This document shows, in pieces, positions 15,672-22,915 of a stretch of 27,682 bases of DNA. Source of the DNA: an uncultured Austwickia sp. (lineage in GTDB: Bacteria; Actinomycetota; Actinomycetes; Actinomycetales; Dermatophilaceae); the NCBI GenBank assembly GCA_934678955.1, contig CAKUSI010000018.1, positions 1-27,682 of the forward strand, in the 5' to 3' direction. How positions within the stretch are numbered: position 1 is the first letter of the stretch; every line of letters begins with the position of its first letter. The translations under genes and the position numbers were made by a program. The notes under the pieces were generated by a model that worked only from the letters and a program-made list of their open reading frames with translations, did no database searches and had not been told where the DNA came from.

Positions 15672-16944
15672 CATCGACGCAGAGACGCCGACCTCCAGTG
15701 CGGTCCGACTGCCCGGTCTCGTGGGCGTCGCCGGCCGCCGCGAGCTGAGCGACGCGGCCGTCCCCTACCCGATCCGGGTGGCGGGCGCCTGGGCGTGGCG
15801 GATCATCGTCATCGCGGCCGCCGGCGCGCTCATCTTCACCGCTGCCAGCAGGGCCAGCAACATCCTGATCCCGCTCGCCGTGGCGGTCCTGCTCACCTCG
15901 CTGCTCACCCCGTTGGTCAACGCGCTCCACCGGGGCGGCTTCCCGCGCGCCCTCGCCTCCCTGTCCGGCGTGCTCGCGCTGATCGTCGCCGTGGTGGGGA
16001 TGATCACGATCGCCAGCACCCAGGTGGCCTCGGGCTGGACGGACATGGTCTCGAGCCTGTCCCAGGGCCTGGACAGCATCCAGCGCTGGCTCGCGGACGG
16101 GCCCTTCAACGTCACGGGCGAGCAGCTGTCGCAACTCCTGGAGACGGCCCGGCAGGCGGTCTCCTCGAACCAGTCGGCGATCACCTCCGGAGCCCTGGCC
16201 GTCGGCGCCTCCGCCATCGACTTCCTCGCGGGCACGCTGATCGCGCTGATCGCGACGTTCTTCTTCCTGCTCGAAGGCCGCAAGATCTGGGCCTTCTTCG
16301 TCGTCATGCTGCCCGTCGCCGCGCGGGTCCCCGTCTTCGAGGCCTCGCGCCGGGGCTGGCGCTCCCTGGCCCAGTACGCCCGCACGCAGGTCATGGTGGC
16401 CGGCGTCGACGCGATCGGCATCGGCATCGGGGCGCTCGCGCTCGGCCTGCCGTTCGTGGTCCCGATCATCCTCGTCGTGTTCGTCGCCTCGTTCGTGCCG
16501 ATCGTGGGCGCCTTCGTGTCCGGTGCGCTGGCGGTGTTGATCGCCTTCGTCGTCAAGGGGCCGGTCACGGCGCTGATCATGCTGGCGATCGTCCTCGGCG
16601 TCCAACAGATCGAATCGCACGTCCTGCAGCCGTTCCTGATGGGGCACGCGGTCGCGCTGCACCCGCTCGCGGTCATCGTGGCGGTGGGCGTGGGGACATA
16701 CCTGTACGGGATCGTCGGAGCCCTGTTCGCCGTGCCGTTGCTCGCCACCCTCAACAGCACCCTGCGATATCTGGTGGGCCACGATCCGTTCCCCGATCTC
16801 GGCAGGGATTCGCCGCAGCAGCTGCTGCCGCCGGAGGAGCAGGCGGAGGTCGCCGACGAGGACCCGGTGACCGCAGCCCGCCGCGCCGAGCAGGGCCCGG
16901 CCGCCACCGCTCAGGGTCAGCGGGGCTCCGACGACGAGGAGTGA
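15664..16944 (+). CDS. AI-2E family transporter (PerM/TqsA superfamily)
   Basis: This 426-residue permease has about eight transmembrane helices. The fold is typical: helices 1-3 at about 44-125, a periplasmic domain at about 125-190 (TDMVSSLSQGLDSIQ), then five more helices ending with a conserved stretch containing QQIESHVLQPFLMG and HPLAVIVAVGVG. Residues from about 375 form an acidic, Glu/Ala/Gln-rich cytosolic tail. Family members export varied substrates, including AI-2 and ions, so the name does not fix the substrate. The GTG start lies inside the CGNR gene, with an 8-bp overlap. The 3' end overlaps the convergent glutaredoxin-like gene by 28 bp. Confidence 0.92.
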   Translation: MADIDAETPTSSAVRLPGLVGVAGRRELSDAAVPYPIRVAGAWAWRIIVIAAAGALIFTAASRASNILIPLAVAVLLTSLLTPLVNALHRGGFPRALASLSGVLALIVAVVGMITIASTQVASGWTDMVSSLSQGLDSIQRWLADGPFNVTGEQLSQLLETARQAVSSNQSAITSGALAVGASAIDFLAGTLIALIATFFFLLEGRKIWAFFVVMLPVAARVPVFEASRRGWRSLAQYARTQVMVAGVDAIGIGIGALALGLPFVVPIILVVFVASFVPIVGAFVSGALAVLIAFVVKGPVTALIMLAIVLGVQQIESHVLQPFLMGHAVALHPLAVIVAVGVGTYLYGIVGALFAVPLLATLNSTLRYLVGHDPFPDLGRDSPQQLLPPEEQAEVADEDPVTAARRAEQGPAATAQGQRGSDDEE

Positions 16945-17384
16945 GCGGCCACGAGGGCCTGCCGCACGAGGCGCGGCGACGGGTTGGTGTGGGCGACCCC
17001 GTCGATGACCACCGTGGGCACCGTCTCGCAGCCGTCGTTGACCGAGCGTACGTAGGCGGCGCCCTCCGCGTCGGCCCAGATGTCGACCCAGAGCGCGTCG
17101 GCGCGCCGCCCACCCAGGGAGTGCGCGAGACGCTGGCAGTAGACGCAGCCCGCGCGGTAATAGACGACCACGCCACCGGAAGTGGCCGCGGCCTGCGCCT
17201 CCTCCTGGGACACAGAGGGGGGAAGGCGGGTGGGCGCGAAGTAGGCCGCGGCGGCCAGCAGCACCAGCGCGAGCAACACTCCGACGCCGAGGCGCCCACC
17301 CCCCTCCGGCACGGCGAGTACGAGCAGCACGACGCCGAGCAGTCCGTACGCGATGGTGGGAGCCCATGCCTTCACCTCTCCCAC
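16917..17384 (-). CDS. Membrane-anchored glutaredoxin-like (mycoredoxin-type) protein
   Basis: This 155-residue protein has two hydrophobic helices at about 8-25 and 32-50, then a glutaredoxin fold. The active site is GCVYC (Cys80, Cys83), the cis-Pro motif is ETVPTVVIDG (Pro123), and an NPSPRLVRQAL helix follows. The TVP segment and CxxC geometry match actinobacterial mycoredoxin/NrdH-like proteins, which reduce mycothiol or protein disulfides. Tethering to the membrane is the distinctive point, and whether the domain faces the cytosol or the outside cannot be settled by eye. Two GTG starts are possible, at 17384 and 17375, and neither has a clear ribosome binding site. The gene is convergent with, and overlaps by 28 bp, the AI-2E permease gene. 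Confidence 0.85.
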   Translation of the reverse strand: MGEVKAWAPTIAYGLLGVVLLVLAVPEGGGRLGVGVLLALVLLAAAAYFAPTRLPPSVSQEEAQAAATSGGVVVYYRAGCVYCQRLAHSLGGRRADALWVDIWADAEGAAYVRSVNDGCETVPTVVIDGVAHTNPSPRLVRQALVAAHSSSSEPR

Positions 17385-17521
17385 GCTAGCGGGACCGACC
17401 GTGCCGAGGCGTGACCCGCTCTCCCGCGGGTGCGTCCGGGCGTCCGCGGCCGGCGCCCCTCCGGCACGGAGCGACCCGGCGCCATTGCGGAACCCGGCGG
17501 GCTCGGGACACAGTGGCCCGC

Positions 17522-18304
17522 ATGGACACCTCGTATGAAAACCTGCGGGTCTGCCGCGAGGGCACGGTGACCACCATCACCCTCGCCCGCCCCGAGAAGC
17601 GCAACGCGCTGTCCGTCGCGACGATGACCGAGCTCACCGCGGCGCTCGCCGAGGCCGGGGACACCGACGCGCTCGCGGTCGTGCTCGCCGCCGACGGGCC
17701 GGTCTTCAGCGCAGGACACAACTTCGGCGACATGGCCGGGGCCGACCTCGAGACGACGCGGGCCATCTTCCGGCAGTGCACTCAGATGATGGACGTGGTC
17801 CAGTCGATCGGCCAGACGGTGATCGCGCGGGTCCACGCGCTCGCCACCGCCGCCGGGTGCCAACTCGTGGCGACCTGCGACCTGGCCGTAGCCGCGGAAT
17901 CGGCCGGCTTCGCGATCCCCGGCGGCAAGGGCGGTCTCTTCTGCCACACCCCGCTGGTGGCGGTGGCTCGCAATGTGGGCCGCAAACGGGCGCTGGAGTT
18001 GGCGCTGTCCGGCGACGTGATCGACGCGCGCACGGCCTGCGAGTGGGGGCTGGTGAACGCCGTCGTGCCCGATGAGGACCTCGACACCGCGGTGGCCGAC
18101 CTCGTCGCGCGGGTGACCCGTGGCAGCGCGGCCAGCCGCACGCTCGGGAAGCAGACCTTCTACGCGCAGGTCGGCCTCGACCAGCGAGCGGCCTACGCGC
18201 TCGCCGTCGAGGTCATGGCCGCCGCCGCCACGGGCGCGGACGCGCAGGAGGGGATCTCGGCCTTCCTGGGCAAGCGTGCCCCGAATTTCACCAGTCGTCC
18301 CTGA
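17522..18304 (+). CDS. ECHDC3-like crotonase-fold protein (annotated as enoyl-CoA hydratase, catalytic Glu absent)
   Basis: This 260-residue protein starts at the ATG at 17522. Crotonase motifs are present: RPEKRNAL (23-30), the first oxyanion loop FSAGHNF (62-68) and the second AAGCQLVATCD (110-120). Where hydratases have catalytic Glu residues, this protein has Gln114 (GCQL) and Gly134 (AIPGGK). The segment GLFCHTPLVAVARNVGRKRALEL and the ending GISAFLGKR closely resemble mitochondrial ECHDC3. It therefore binds an acyl-CoA-like ligand but probably is not a classical hydratase. The open frame extends to 17411 with an Arg-rich non-family stretch, and the ATG matches the family start. It is divergent from the glutaredoxin-like gene. 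Confidence 0.93.
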   Translation: MDTSYENLRVCREGTVTTITLARPEKRNALSVATMTELTAALAEAGDTDALAVVLAADGPVFSAGHNFGDMAGADLETTRAIFRQCTQMMDVVQSIGQTVIARVHALATAAGCQLVATCDLAVAAESAGFAIPGGKGGLFCHTPLVAVARNVGRKRALELALSGDVIDARTACEWGLVNAVVPDEDLDTAVADLVARVTRGSAASRTLGKQTFYAQVGLDQRAAYALAVEVMAAAATGADAQEGISAFLGKRAPNFTSRP

Positions 18305-18458
18305 TCCCGGCGCAACCCGAGCCTGACGCCCGCCACCCCCACATCTCGGCGTCGGGCACCCCTCCGCCTGCGCCTCAACGCCGCGGCGCGCGTTGGTGGT
18401 GCCGGAGGGGGAATCGGAGGAGGATGGTGACCCCGGGCAACAGGCGAGGAGGCCAGCG

Positions 18459-19877
18459 GTGGACCGACACGACGCGACCCTCGCCTCATACGACGCGCGA
18501 GTCGCCGCCTACCTGGACCAGACCCCGCCGGGGCCGAGCGCGTTGGCGCACTGGCTCGCCCACTTCATCGGCGATGCGGTCAGCCCGGGTGCCCGCGTGT
18601 TGGAGGTCGGCGCGGGTGGCGGTGCCGATGCCGCCCTGCTGCGCGAGAAGGGCCTGGAGGTGCTCGCGACCGACGCCTCCCAGGGTTTCGTCGACCACCT
18701 GCGCGCGCACTCCTTCCCCGACGCGCAGCGCTACGACCTGACCTGCGACGACCCACCGCCCGGTCCCTGGGACATCGTCTTCGCCAACGCCGTGCTGCCG
18801 CACATCCCGCGGGAGGACCTGGTGCCGGTCCTGCGCCGCCTGTTGGAAACGGTCGGCGACGAGACGGTGCTGGTCGCCAGCGTGAAAGTGGGCGACGGGG
18901 AGGGGTGGACGACGGCGAAGCTGGGGGCGCCCCGTTGGTACACCTATTGGCACCGCGAGGCATTCCACCGGGCGCTGCGCGAGGCCGGCTGGGTCGTCGA
19001 GGAGTCCCGCTCCCGGTCCGGGCGCTCCGACGACTGGATCTGCGTGGTCGCGGTCCCGGAGCGCAGCGCACTGTCGGCGGCGTTCGACGAACGGGCCGAG
19101 CACTACCGGACCAGCGGCTGGCACGCCGAGCATGGCCGCCGGCTCGTCGACACCGCGCCGTTGAGCCCCGGCGCGATCGTCGTCGACGTGGCCGCCGGCA
19201 CCGGGTTCGTCACCCGTGCGGCGGCGGCCGCGGTCGGGCCGACCGGGCGGGTGATCTCCGTCGACCTGTCGGAGGGCATGCTCGGCGTCCTCGACGAGGA
19301 ACTGCGCGAGGACGAAGCCGCCGGGGCGGCGCTCGCGCCGGTCGAGCTGGTCCGGGGCGACGCGACCTCCCTGCAACTGCCGGATGCCTCGGTCGACGCG
19401 GTGCTGTGCGGGGCGGGGCTGGTCTACATGCCCCTGGAGGCGGCCCTCGCCGAGTGGTTCCGCGTCCTTCGACCGGGGGGCCTCATCGCGGTGGCGACGA
19501 TGGCCGCGGGACATCCGCCCGCCGCGGCGCTGTTCCTCCGGCATGCCCGGGCGTTCGGTCTGAACCTCGCCGACCCCGGAGAACGGCTCGGTACCCGCGC
19601 CGCCTGCGAGGAGGCGCTGCGGACAGCGGGCTTCGTCGAGGTCTCCTGCGCTGAGGGCACCGTGCCCTATCCGCAACAGGACCTGGACCGCGCGTGGGAC
19701 GTGATGGAGCGGATGCGCCGGGGGGAACTCGCCGCCCTGCCGAGCGCCGAGCGGAGCCGGTTGCGCGCCTCATACCTCACCGAGCTCGATCTGCTGGCCC
19801 GGACCGACCCCGACTTCCTGACCTGCCAGGGGCTCTACGCCCTGGGCCGCAAGCCGGGGGCGGCGATCCCGGGCTGA
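18459..19877 (+). CDS. Tandem-domain SAM-dependent methyltransferase (two class I domains)
   Basis: From the GTG at 18459, with AGGAGG 8 bases upstream, this is 472 residues. The first Rossmann domain is at about 10-205, with motif I VLEVGAGGG (47-55), LATDAS at the end of strand 2 and DIVFANAVLPHIP as motif IV. The second is at about 208-465, with motif I VVDVAAGTG (240-248), ISVDLSEGML, DAVLCGAGLVYMP and LRPGGLIAVATM as in UbiE/Methyltransf_11 enzymes. Both SAM-binding loops look intact. Fusion of two different methyltransferase domains in one chain is uncommon, and nothing nearby hints at the substrate. The open frame to 18393 lacks a ribosome binding site. The domains are not near-identical, so this is not a recent duplication. 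Confidence 0.9.
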   Translation: MDRHDATLASYDARVAAYLDQTPPGPSALAHWLAHFIGDAVSPGARVLEVGAGGGADAALLREKGLEVLATDASQGFVDHLRAHSFPDAQRYDLTCDDPPPGPWDIVFANAVLPHIPREDLVPVLRRLLETVGDETVLVASVKVGDGEGWTTAKLGAPRWYTYWHREAFHRALREAGWVVEESRSRSGRSDDWICVVAVPERSALSAAFDERAEHYRTSGWHAEHGRRLVDTAPLSPGAIVVDVAAGTGFVTRAAAAAVGPTGRVISVDLSEGMLGVLDEELREDEAAGAALAPVELVRGDATSLQLPDASVDAVLCGAGLVYMPLEAALAEWFRVLRPGGLIAVATMAAGHPPAAALFLRHARAFGLNLADPGERLGTRAACEEALRTAGFVEVSCAEGTVPYPQQDLDRAWDVMERMRRGELAALPSAERSRLRASYLTELDLLARTDPDFLTCQGLYALGRKPGAAIPG

Positions 19878-19894
19878 CGGCGGCGCCTTCGGGC

Positions 19895-19927
19895 CGTTGA
19901 CGTCACCCCGTCGTTGACGTCACCCCG
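19895..19927. repeat. Tandem 16-bp repeat with a TGACGTCA palindrome
   Basis: CGTTGACGTCACCCCG occurs at 19895-19910 and again at 19912-19927, a 17-bp period with a single T between. Each copy carries the 8-bp palindrome TGACGTCA. The repeat lies 18 bp after the methyltransferase stop and about 110 bp before the next start, so it may be a paired operator for the membrane-protein gene at 20039. The TTGACG inside each copy resembles a -35 box, but no matching -10 follows at the right distance. Confidence 0.7.
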
Positions 19928-20038
19928 GCAGACACGCCGGGCGGGGGTGCGGCGCGCCTCGCGCACCGGCCCCGTGGCACCATCGAATGCGCCAGGGGTC
20001 GTGGTCAGGGCGGCCTCGCGACCTCGTCGGAGACGAAC

Positions 20039-20656
20039 ATGAGCGATTCGCAGTATCCGCCCCCGGACGGGCAGCCGCAGTACGGCCAGCCGGGACCGCC
20101 ACCGAACCAGCCCGCCTACGGGCAGGGGCAGCCACCGCAGCACGGCCAGGAGCAGGGTGGCTACGGCCCGGCGGGGGGCTGGGCACCGGCTGCGGTGACC
20201 AGGCCGCCCGCGATGGACAAGGCCGTGCAGCTCATGAAGGTGGGCGCGGTGATCGGCGTGATCAACGCGCTCTCGGCGCTGCTGATGCGCGGCCAGATGC
20301 GCGACATCGTCGTCGAGAGCAACAACGCCCAGCCGGCCGACGCCCGACTCTCTCCCGACGCGATCGACACCGCGGTGTCCCTGTTCCTCGGGATGGGCGT
20401 GTTCTTCGGTCTCATCGGCGCAGGGCTGTGGCTCTGGATGGCGTCGGCCAACGGCAAGGGCAAGTCGTGGGCTCGCGTCGTCGCCACGATCTTCTTCGTC
20501 ATCTCGGTGCTGTCGTTCGCGAGTAGCTTCCTGCAGCCCCAGCCGACGCTGTCCCGCCTCGTGTCCCTGCTGGTGGTGGCTGTCGGCGCGGGTGCCATCT
20601 ACTTCATGTACCAGAGGGAGTCGACGGCCTTCTACGAGGCGTCCTCCCGACGCTGA
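20039..20656 (+). CDS. Four-helix membrane protein with P/Q/G/Y-rich N-terminus
   Basis: I do not recognise a specific family for this 205-residue protein. Residues 1-50 are a low-complexity Pro/Gln/Gly/Tyr stretch (repeats like PQYGQPG and PAYGQGQPP) common at the cytosolic end of actinobacterial membrane proteins. Four transmembrane segments follow at about 67-84, 112-135, 145-164 and 174-191. The only sizeable loop (85-110) is polar, with ESNNAQPADAR. The ending YQRESTAFYEASSRR is basic. The ATG has GGAG 8 bases upstream. It is convergent with the solute-binding-protein gene and separated from it by a strong terminator. Similar proteins are often annotated only as hypothetical membrane proteins. 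Confidence 0.88.
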   Translation: MSDSQYPPPDGQPQYGQPGPPPNQPAYGQGQPPQHGQEQGGYGPAGGWAPAAVTRPPAMDKAVQLMKVGAVIGVINALSALLMRGQMRDIVVESNNAQPADARLSPDAIDTAVSLFLGMGVFFGLIGAGLWLWMASANGKGKSWARVVATIFFVISVLSFASSFLQPQPTLSRLVSLLVVAVGAGAIYFMYQRESTAFYEASSRR

Positions 20657-20689
20657 GTCGGATGGCGGCGCCGGCAGGCGCGCACGTGA

Positions 20690-20719
20690 CGACGGCCCCG
20701 CGACCACGCGGGGCCGTCG
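20690..20719. terminator. Bidirectional rho-independent terminator, 13-bp stem
   Basis: CGACGGCCCCGCG (20690-20702) pairs perfectly with CGCGGGGCCGTCG (20707-20719) around a 4-base loop. CTCGTTTTCG follows, which gives a short U-run for the plus-strand transcript. It sits between two convergent genes, 34 bp after one stop and 19 bp from the other. Confidence 0.88.
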
Positions 20720-20738
20720 CTCGTTTTCGCCGGCGGGC

Positions 20739-22034
20739 TCAGCCCGCGAGACGCGCCTGCTCGGCGTTGACGACCGCTGCGGCCCGCTCCAGGGCGCGAC
20801 CGGCAGCCGCGCCGGTGACCAGCGAGTCGGACACCGCGCTCGCCAGCGCCTGCGCGCAGGCTGGGGTCCAGCGCAGGGGCGCGACGTAACCGTCCGTGCC
20901 CACCAGCTGGCTGACCTCGTGCGCCGGGCCGGAGCGCAGCGCGTCGACGCGGGCGACCAGGGATGACCGCGCGGGCAGGTGGAGCCCGTCGGAGCCGGCC
21001 AGCTCCACCTGCGCGTCGACCTGATCGATGCACAGCCAGCGCACATACCGCTTGGCGAGGTCCAGCTGCGGCGACCTCGCCGACACGCAGGCGGTGTGCG
21101 CGGTCACCAGGACCGTGCGCTTCCCGCTGGCCATGGCCGGCCACGGGAGCACCCCGAAGTCGTCGCCGATCGCCCGGTGCACCGCCGGCAACGTCCACAG
21201 GCCGGTGCTCTGCATGCCGACCAGGCCCTGGGTGAACGGGTCGGTGACGTACCACTGCGGGGATACGTCGAGCAGCACCTGCTTCTTCTCGAACGGCACC
21301 GCCAGCAGGGCGAGCGCCGCGGCGACGGTCGGGTCGGTGAAGCCTGCGCCCCCGCGCGACGTCAGCAGCTCGGCGCCCGCCGAGCGCACGATCGGGACGG
21401 CGATGGCGTCCGCCACACCCCCCGTCCCCAGGTAGAGGCCCTTGACCTTGTCGGTGGTCAGGGCGGCGCAGGCGGCGACCAGCTCCTCCAGCGTGCGCGG
21501 AGGGCTCACCTTCGCCTTCTCCAGCATCGAGCGCCGGTAGATCAGGAACCGGGCATCGAGGAGCTGCGGCACGCCCCACACTCGCCCCTCGTCGGTCACC
21601 CGGGCGAGCGCGCCGGCGTGGATGTCGGACCGGGCCTCGCCGAGCAGGTCGGTCAGGTCGGCGAGGTTCCCGGAGCGGATCTGCGCCAGGGTGGGTCCGG
21701 CGTCGGTCTCGAACACGTCGGGCGCGCCGTTGCCGCCGAGCGCGGCGACCAACTCTTGGGCGTACCCCTCCTGCTTCCACGTCACCTGGACCTGGGCGTC
21801 GGAGAACCGGGCCGCGATGCGTTCCAGGGCCCGCGGCCCGCTCGTGGTCGGCGCGTACTCGGGCTCGGTGAACCGGTGGACCCATTGGGTCAGCGTCGGC
21901 GCGGGCGAGCTCGTCGGACCGGGCTGCGGCTCCCCGCCGCAGGCAGCGAGCGCCCCGGCCGCCGCGAATCCGCCCGCCACACCGAGCAGCCGGCGCCGCG
22001 TCAGCGCGGTCAGGTCGGGGTCGTCGCTGGCCAT
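20739..22034 (-). CDS. ABC transporter family 1 extracellular solute-binding lipoprotein (orphan)
   Basis: This 431-residue protein starts at the ATG at 22034, with AAGGAG about 9 bases upstream. The N-terminus has a Tat-like motif (TRRRLLG, Arg13-15), a hydrophobic stretch and a lipobox ending LAAC (Cys32), then a Pro/Ser/Thr linker. It should therefore be an exported lipoprotein on the outer face of the membrane. The remainder has the SBP_bac_1 pattern of sugar-binding proteins: DVFETDAG, WGVPQLLDARFLIYRRSMLEKA, TLEELVAACAAL, GLVGMQSTGLWTLP, and a C-terminal helical region. Family 1 proteins feed oligosaccharides or polyols to MalFG-like permeases. No permease or ATPase gene adjoins, so it must work with components encoded elsewhere or have another role. 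The frame to 22280 lacks a better start. Confidence 0.9.
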   Translation of the reverse strand: MASDDPDLTALTRRRLLGVAGGFAAAGALAACGGEPQPGPTSSPAPTLTQWVHRFTEPEYAPTTSGPRALERIAARFSDAQVQVTWKQEGYAQELVAALGGNGAPDVFETDAGPTLAQIRSGNLADLTDLLGEARSDIHAGALARVTDEGRVWGVPQLLDARFLIYRRSMLEKAKVSPPRTLEELVAACAALTTDKVKGLYLGTGGVADAIAVPIVRSAGAELLTSRGGAGFTDPTVAAALALLAVPFEKKQVLLDVSPQWYVTDPFTQGLVGMQSTGLWTLPAVHRAIGDDFGVLPWPAMASGKRTVLVTAHTACVSARSPQLDLAKRYVRWLCIDQVDAQVELAGSDGLHLPARSSLVARVDALRSGPAHEVSQLVGTDGYVAPLRWTPACAQALASAVSDSLVTGAAAGRALERAAAVVNAEQARLAG

Positions 22035-22381
22035 GACGGATGCTCCTTCGATCGGTGGTGCGGAGGGACCCTGCGACGCCGACCTCTGCATGCGGCAGCG
22101 GGATCCCCACCTGGGATTCTGCCGCCAGGTGATGCGCGATTCCCGCCCGAATCCCCTTTCGGGCGGGCCCTGTGATCGAGATCGCGCCCAGTTTTCCGGG
22201 TCGGCGACGGCGTCAGCGCTGGCCAGCGCCCGTCCCGCGACTTGTGACGTAACTCGCGCCCAGTGTCCGCGTTCGATCACGGCGCGTCGAAGGTTTCGGC
22301 GCCTATCATCGCCGAATCGCTTGATTTACCAATCAGTAGGTCAAGAAGCCCTCGCCTGCCGGCTTCGCCGAGGAGGTCCCG
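22035..22381. other. 347-bp divergent intergenic region with a hairpin
   Basis: It separates the solute-binding-protein gene (minus) from the acetyltransferase gene (plus), so it holds both promoters. A 10-bp hairpin is at 22142-22167. The block at 22310-22345 is unusually AT-rich and contains the partly symmetric sequence CTTGATTTACC...GGTCAAG, which could be a promoter or operator for the acetyltransferase. I see no coding sequence here. Confidence 0.5.
22142..22167. other. 10-bp hairpin upstream of the solute-binding-protein gene
   Basis: CCCGCCCGAA (22142-22151) pairs perfectly with TTCGGGCGGG (22158-22167) around a 6-base loop. It lies 107 bp before the start of the minus-strand binding-protein gene, so it may be in its leader. 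A transcription attenuator or an upstream-transcript terminator are both possible. Confidence 0.5.
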
Positions 22382-22915
22382 ATGTCCCAGGTGCGCCCCA
22401 TGACGCTGCACCCCAAGACGCTGCGCGCCGCGCCGCGGCTCCGAACCGGCACGCTCGACGACGTGCCCGGCATCGTCGCCCTCGAGGCCGACGTGGACCC
22501 CATCGACGCCGACGTCCCCGGCCACACGCCGCATGATCACAGCTACCCCCTCTGGGGCGCCGGCCGGAAGTGGCGCCAGGCGCTCCAGGACCCCGCCTAC
22601 CACGTCGAGGTCGTGGAGTGCCCCGCGCGCGGGATCCTCGCCTACTGCTCCAGCCGAGCGACGCCCTCCGCCGTGTGGCTGGAGCACATCGGCGTCGCGA
22701 AGGACCTGCAGGGCTCCGGCCTGGCCGTGCAGCTGCTCGCCGACACCCGCGCGCGCTACCCCGGAAGAGACCTCCACCTGCTCGTGACCGAGACCAAGGC
22801 GCGGGCCCGCCGGTTCTACGAGCGGGAGGGATGGGTCGCACGTGAGGAGGAGACCCCGTTGTTCCTGCGAGTCGGCGACCCGATGGTGGAGTACGTGTGC
22901 GACGCGGCGAGCTAG
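22382..22915 (+). CDS. GNAT-family N-acetyltransferase
   Basis: This 177-residue cytosolic enzyme starts at an ATG with GAGGAGG 5 bases upstream. The acetyl-CoA binding loop is in VAKDLQGSGLAVQLLADT (105-122, with Q-G-S-G-L-A in place of the usual R/Q-x-x-G-x-G/A). The strand and helix ETKARARRFYEREGW (137-151) are the typical GNAT C-terminal motif. The acceptor substrate is not evident. An acidic N-terminal segment with several His (HTPHDHSYP) could bind a metal or substrate, but this is speculation. The last 19 bp overlap the lipase gene in another frame, so the two are probably co-translated. Confidence 0.9.
   Translation: MSQVRPMTLHPKTLRAAPRLRTGTLDDVPGIVALEADVDPIDADVPGHTPHDHSYPLWGAGRKWRQALQDPAYHVEVVECPARGILAYCSSRATPSAVWLEHIGVAKDLQGSGLAVQLLADTRARYPGRDLHLLVTETKARARRFYEREGWVAREEETPLFLRVGDPMVEYVCDAAS

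Noticed and set aside
15547..17367. 606-codon minus-strand frame
   Set aside because: It lies opposite the AI-2E permease and is dominated by Arg, Asp, Gln and His repeats. The permease and glutaredoxin-like genes explain this region.
20632..22110. 492-codon minus-strand frame over the solute-binding-protein gene
   Set aside because: It is in a different frame from the lipobox protein, is Arg/Gly-rich and has no domain.
22310..22345. TetR-like operator in the AT-rich block before the acetyltransferase
   Set aside because: The symmetry (CTTGA...TCAAG) is only 5 bp per arm and no TetR gene is adjacent.
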